Shown here: piece by piece, positions 7,285-8,176 of the stretch
How the letters are laid out: each line of letters opens with the position of its first letter
How positions within the stretch are numbered: position 1 is the first letter of the stretch
Assembly (NCBI GenBank): GCA_902588515.1
Contig: CACIPP010000015.1
Coordinates: forward strand, 1-8,176
From: GCA-002704185 sp902588515
GTDB taxonomy: Bacteria; Pseudomonadota; Alphaproteobacteria; Pelagibacterales; Pelagibacteraceae
DNA: 8,176 nucleotides
Direction of reading: 5' to 3'
Made by a program: the position numbers and the translations under genes
Notes under the pieces: generated by a model
The model's database searches: none
What the model was told of the DNA's origin: nothing
What the model saw: only the letters and a program-made list of their open reading frames with translations

Positions 7285-7329
7285 GGAAGTATGTTATAAG
7301 ATAATTTCTCTTAAATAACAAAGTAAATT
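7285..7329 (-). promoter_or_regulatory. 45-bp secG-pyrG spacer with a weak candidate promoter
   Basis: This is the only non-coding gap of any size in the window. On the minus strand it contains TTGTTA (7316-7321) and TATAAC (7293-7298) separated by exactly 17 bases, a partial match to a sigma-70 -35/-10 pair. Transcription would then begin within a few bases of the pyrG ATG, giving an almost leaderless message, consistent with the missing Shine-Dalgarno sequence. In DNA this AT-rich such matches arise often by chance. I see no hairpin-plus-T-run terminator after secG, so readthrough from tpiA-secG is likely too. Confidence 0.25.
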
Positions 7330-7635
7330 TTAATTTGATTTAGGAATTTTAGGCAAATTCTTATCTTTATTTTCTTGTTTTTCAATTTCGTCTAAAACTG
7401 AAGATGGGTTTTCCTCTTTTTTATTAATTATTGTAAGGCTTATACTAGTTATAATAAATAAAATCGCTATTAATGTAGTAAATTTTGTTAAAAAATTCCC
7501 TGCTGTCCTAGAAGACATTAATGTATCAGCTCCTGATCCTATACCAAGTGCACCTCCATCTGATCTTTGTAACAAAACTGATACAATCAATAGCAAAGCT
7601 AATATCACGTGAATAATTAATATAATATTCTCCAT
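7330..7635 (-). CDS. secG: Preprotein translocase subunit SecG
   Basis: SecG is the small non-essential partner of SecY and SecE in the inner-membrane export channel, aiding SecA-driven translocation. The 101-residue protein shows the family plan: a first membrane segment (about residues 3-22), the cytosolic loop LLQRSDGGALGIGSG (21-35) followed by SSRTAGNFLTKFT (41-53), and a second membrane segment (about 54-71). The tail (72-101) is charged and low in complexity, which is normal for this family. It lies 3 bp after the tpiA stop, an arrangement (tpiA-secG-pyrG) common in proteobacteria, and is probably co-transcribed with both. Upstream of the ATG there is only a weak purine stretch and no clear ribosome-binding site. 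Confidence 0.95.
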   Translation of the reverse strand: MENIILIIHVILALLLIVSVLLQRSDGGALGIGSGADTLMSSRTAGNFLTKFTTLIAILFIITSISLTIINKKEENPSSVLDEIEKQENKDKNLPKIPKSN

Positions 7636-7638
7636 GTG

Positions 7639-8176
7639 TTACTTATAATAGTTTTTTATTAAATTTGTAAAGCTTTTATATTTTAATGAAGCGCCGCCAA
7701 TTAAAAAACCACTGCAATTATAAATATTTTTTAAAACTTTAATATTATTTTCATTAACTGATCCACCGTATAAGATTTTTGGCTTTAAAGAATATTTTTT
7801 TTTACAATACTTAGTCAAATAATCAAATATTTTATTTAAGTATTGTTCTGAAGGAATTTTGCCAGTACCAATTGACCAAATTGGCTCGTAAGCGATAATA
7901 GTATTCTTAATTGTTTTTTTTGTTAGCACCTTAAGTTGCGATTTAATAAATTGAATTGATTTTTTTGTTTTATAAGTTGAATAACTTTCGCCAACACATA
8001 GAATAATATTTAAATTACTTTTTACCGAATTTCCAATTTTTTTTTTAATAGAGTCATTATTTTCTCCGTTCTGTCGCAACTCAGAGTGACCTAAAATTAT
8101 GTATTTTATACCAGTATCTTTAAGCATTTTCGGACTAATCGAGCCTGTGTAAGCACCGTAGTCTTCAGACACATTT
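7639..8176 (-). CDS. tpiA: Triosephosphate isomerase (TpiA), 5'-partial
   Basis: TpiA interconverts dihydroxyacetone phosphate and glyceraldehyde 3-phosphate. The C-terminal roughly 178 residues of about 250 are present; the coding frame runs off the window end (last complete codon AAT at 8173-8175). The GTG at 8170-8172 is an internal valine of the family pattern NVSEDYGAYTG, not a start. Counting from that GTG, the catalytic His is residue 29 and its partner Glu is 31 (LGHSE), the catalytic base is Glu96 (AYEPIW), the flexible loop 6 is IWSIGTGK (98-105), and phosphate-binding glycines are in YGGSV (135-139) and IGGASL (158-163). The active-site lysine near the N-terminus lies outside the window. 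It is the first visible gene of the minus-strand run and ends 3 bp before secG. Confidence 0.96.
   Translation of the reverse strand, partial: NVSEDYGAYTGSISPKMLKDTGIKYIILGHSELRQNGENNDSIKKKIGNSVKSNLNIILCVGESYSTYKTKKSIQFIKSQLKVLTKKTIKNTIIAYEPIWSIGTGKIPSEQYLNKIFDYLTKYCKKKYSLKPKILYGGSVNENNIKVLKNIYNCSGFLIGGASLKYKSFTNLIKNYYK

Noticed and set aside
8170..8172. GTG as the start of tpiA.
   Set aside because: It encodes the valine of the internal NVSEDYGAYTG pattern; the N-terminal third of the enzyme, with the active-site lysine, must lie beyond the window.
1..8176. Mobile element, CRISPR array, tRNA/rRNA, riboswitch or a new defence or biosynthetic system.
   Set aside because: I saw no repeats with spacers, transposase-like genes or cloverleaf structures, and nearly every base belongs to a recognisable housekeeping gene.

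Overview
The window is a compact, very AT-rich bacterial chromosome segment (G+C about a quarter by eye; Lys, Asn and Ile very abundant). Essentially all of it is coding. The gene set and order point to a streamlined alphaproteobacterium, most likely SAR11/Pelagibacterales-like or another reduced marine lineage. The reasons are a fused ispD-ispF gene, a tpiA-secG-pyrG-kdsA-eno-ftsB block, lipA followed by a Coq10/RatA-type START protein, a stand-alone CinA C-terminal domain, strong AT bias and near-absence of intergenic DNA. Kdo synthesis (kdsA) indicates a Gram-negative outer membrane. The assignment comes from recognised gene order and is not a phylogenetic result.

Plus strand, 1-1939: the 3' part of a bifunctional isoprenoid gene ispDF (its start lies before the window), then pgpA and cinA, each overlapping the gene before it. 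The ispDF frame carries one in-frame TAA at 254-256 in the IspD domain. Both flanking parts are otherwise well conserved and share one frame, and no usual start codon follows the stop.

Minus strand, 8176 down to 1922, read in this order: tpiA (its start lies beyond the window), secG, pyrG, kdsA, eno, an ftsB/divIC-like gene, lipA and a Coq10/RatA-family gene. Most neighbours overlap by 4-22 bp. The only gaps are 3 bp (tpiA-secG) and 45 bp (secG-pyrG); the latter holds a weak candidate promoter. The two transcription units meet tail to tail and overlap by 18 bp at 1922-1939.

Together the genes cover core metabolism: MEP isoprenoid synthesis, phosphatidylglycerol synthesis, NMN salvage, lower glycolysis (tpiA, eno), CTP supply for lipids and for Kdo activation (pyrG), Kdo-8-phosphate synthesis, protein export, cell division and lipoylation. 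I saw no mobile element, CRISPR array, tRNA or rRNA, and no sign of a novel system. The points most worth a second look are the broken ispDF frame, the absence of the pyruvate dehydrogenase genes that in many alphaproteobacteria sit between ftsB and lipA, and the overlapping gene ends.
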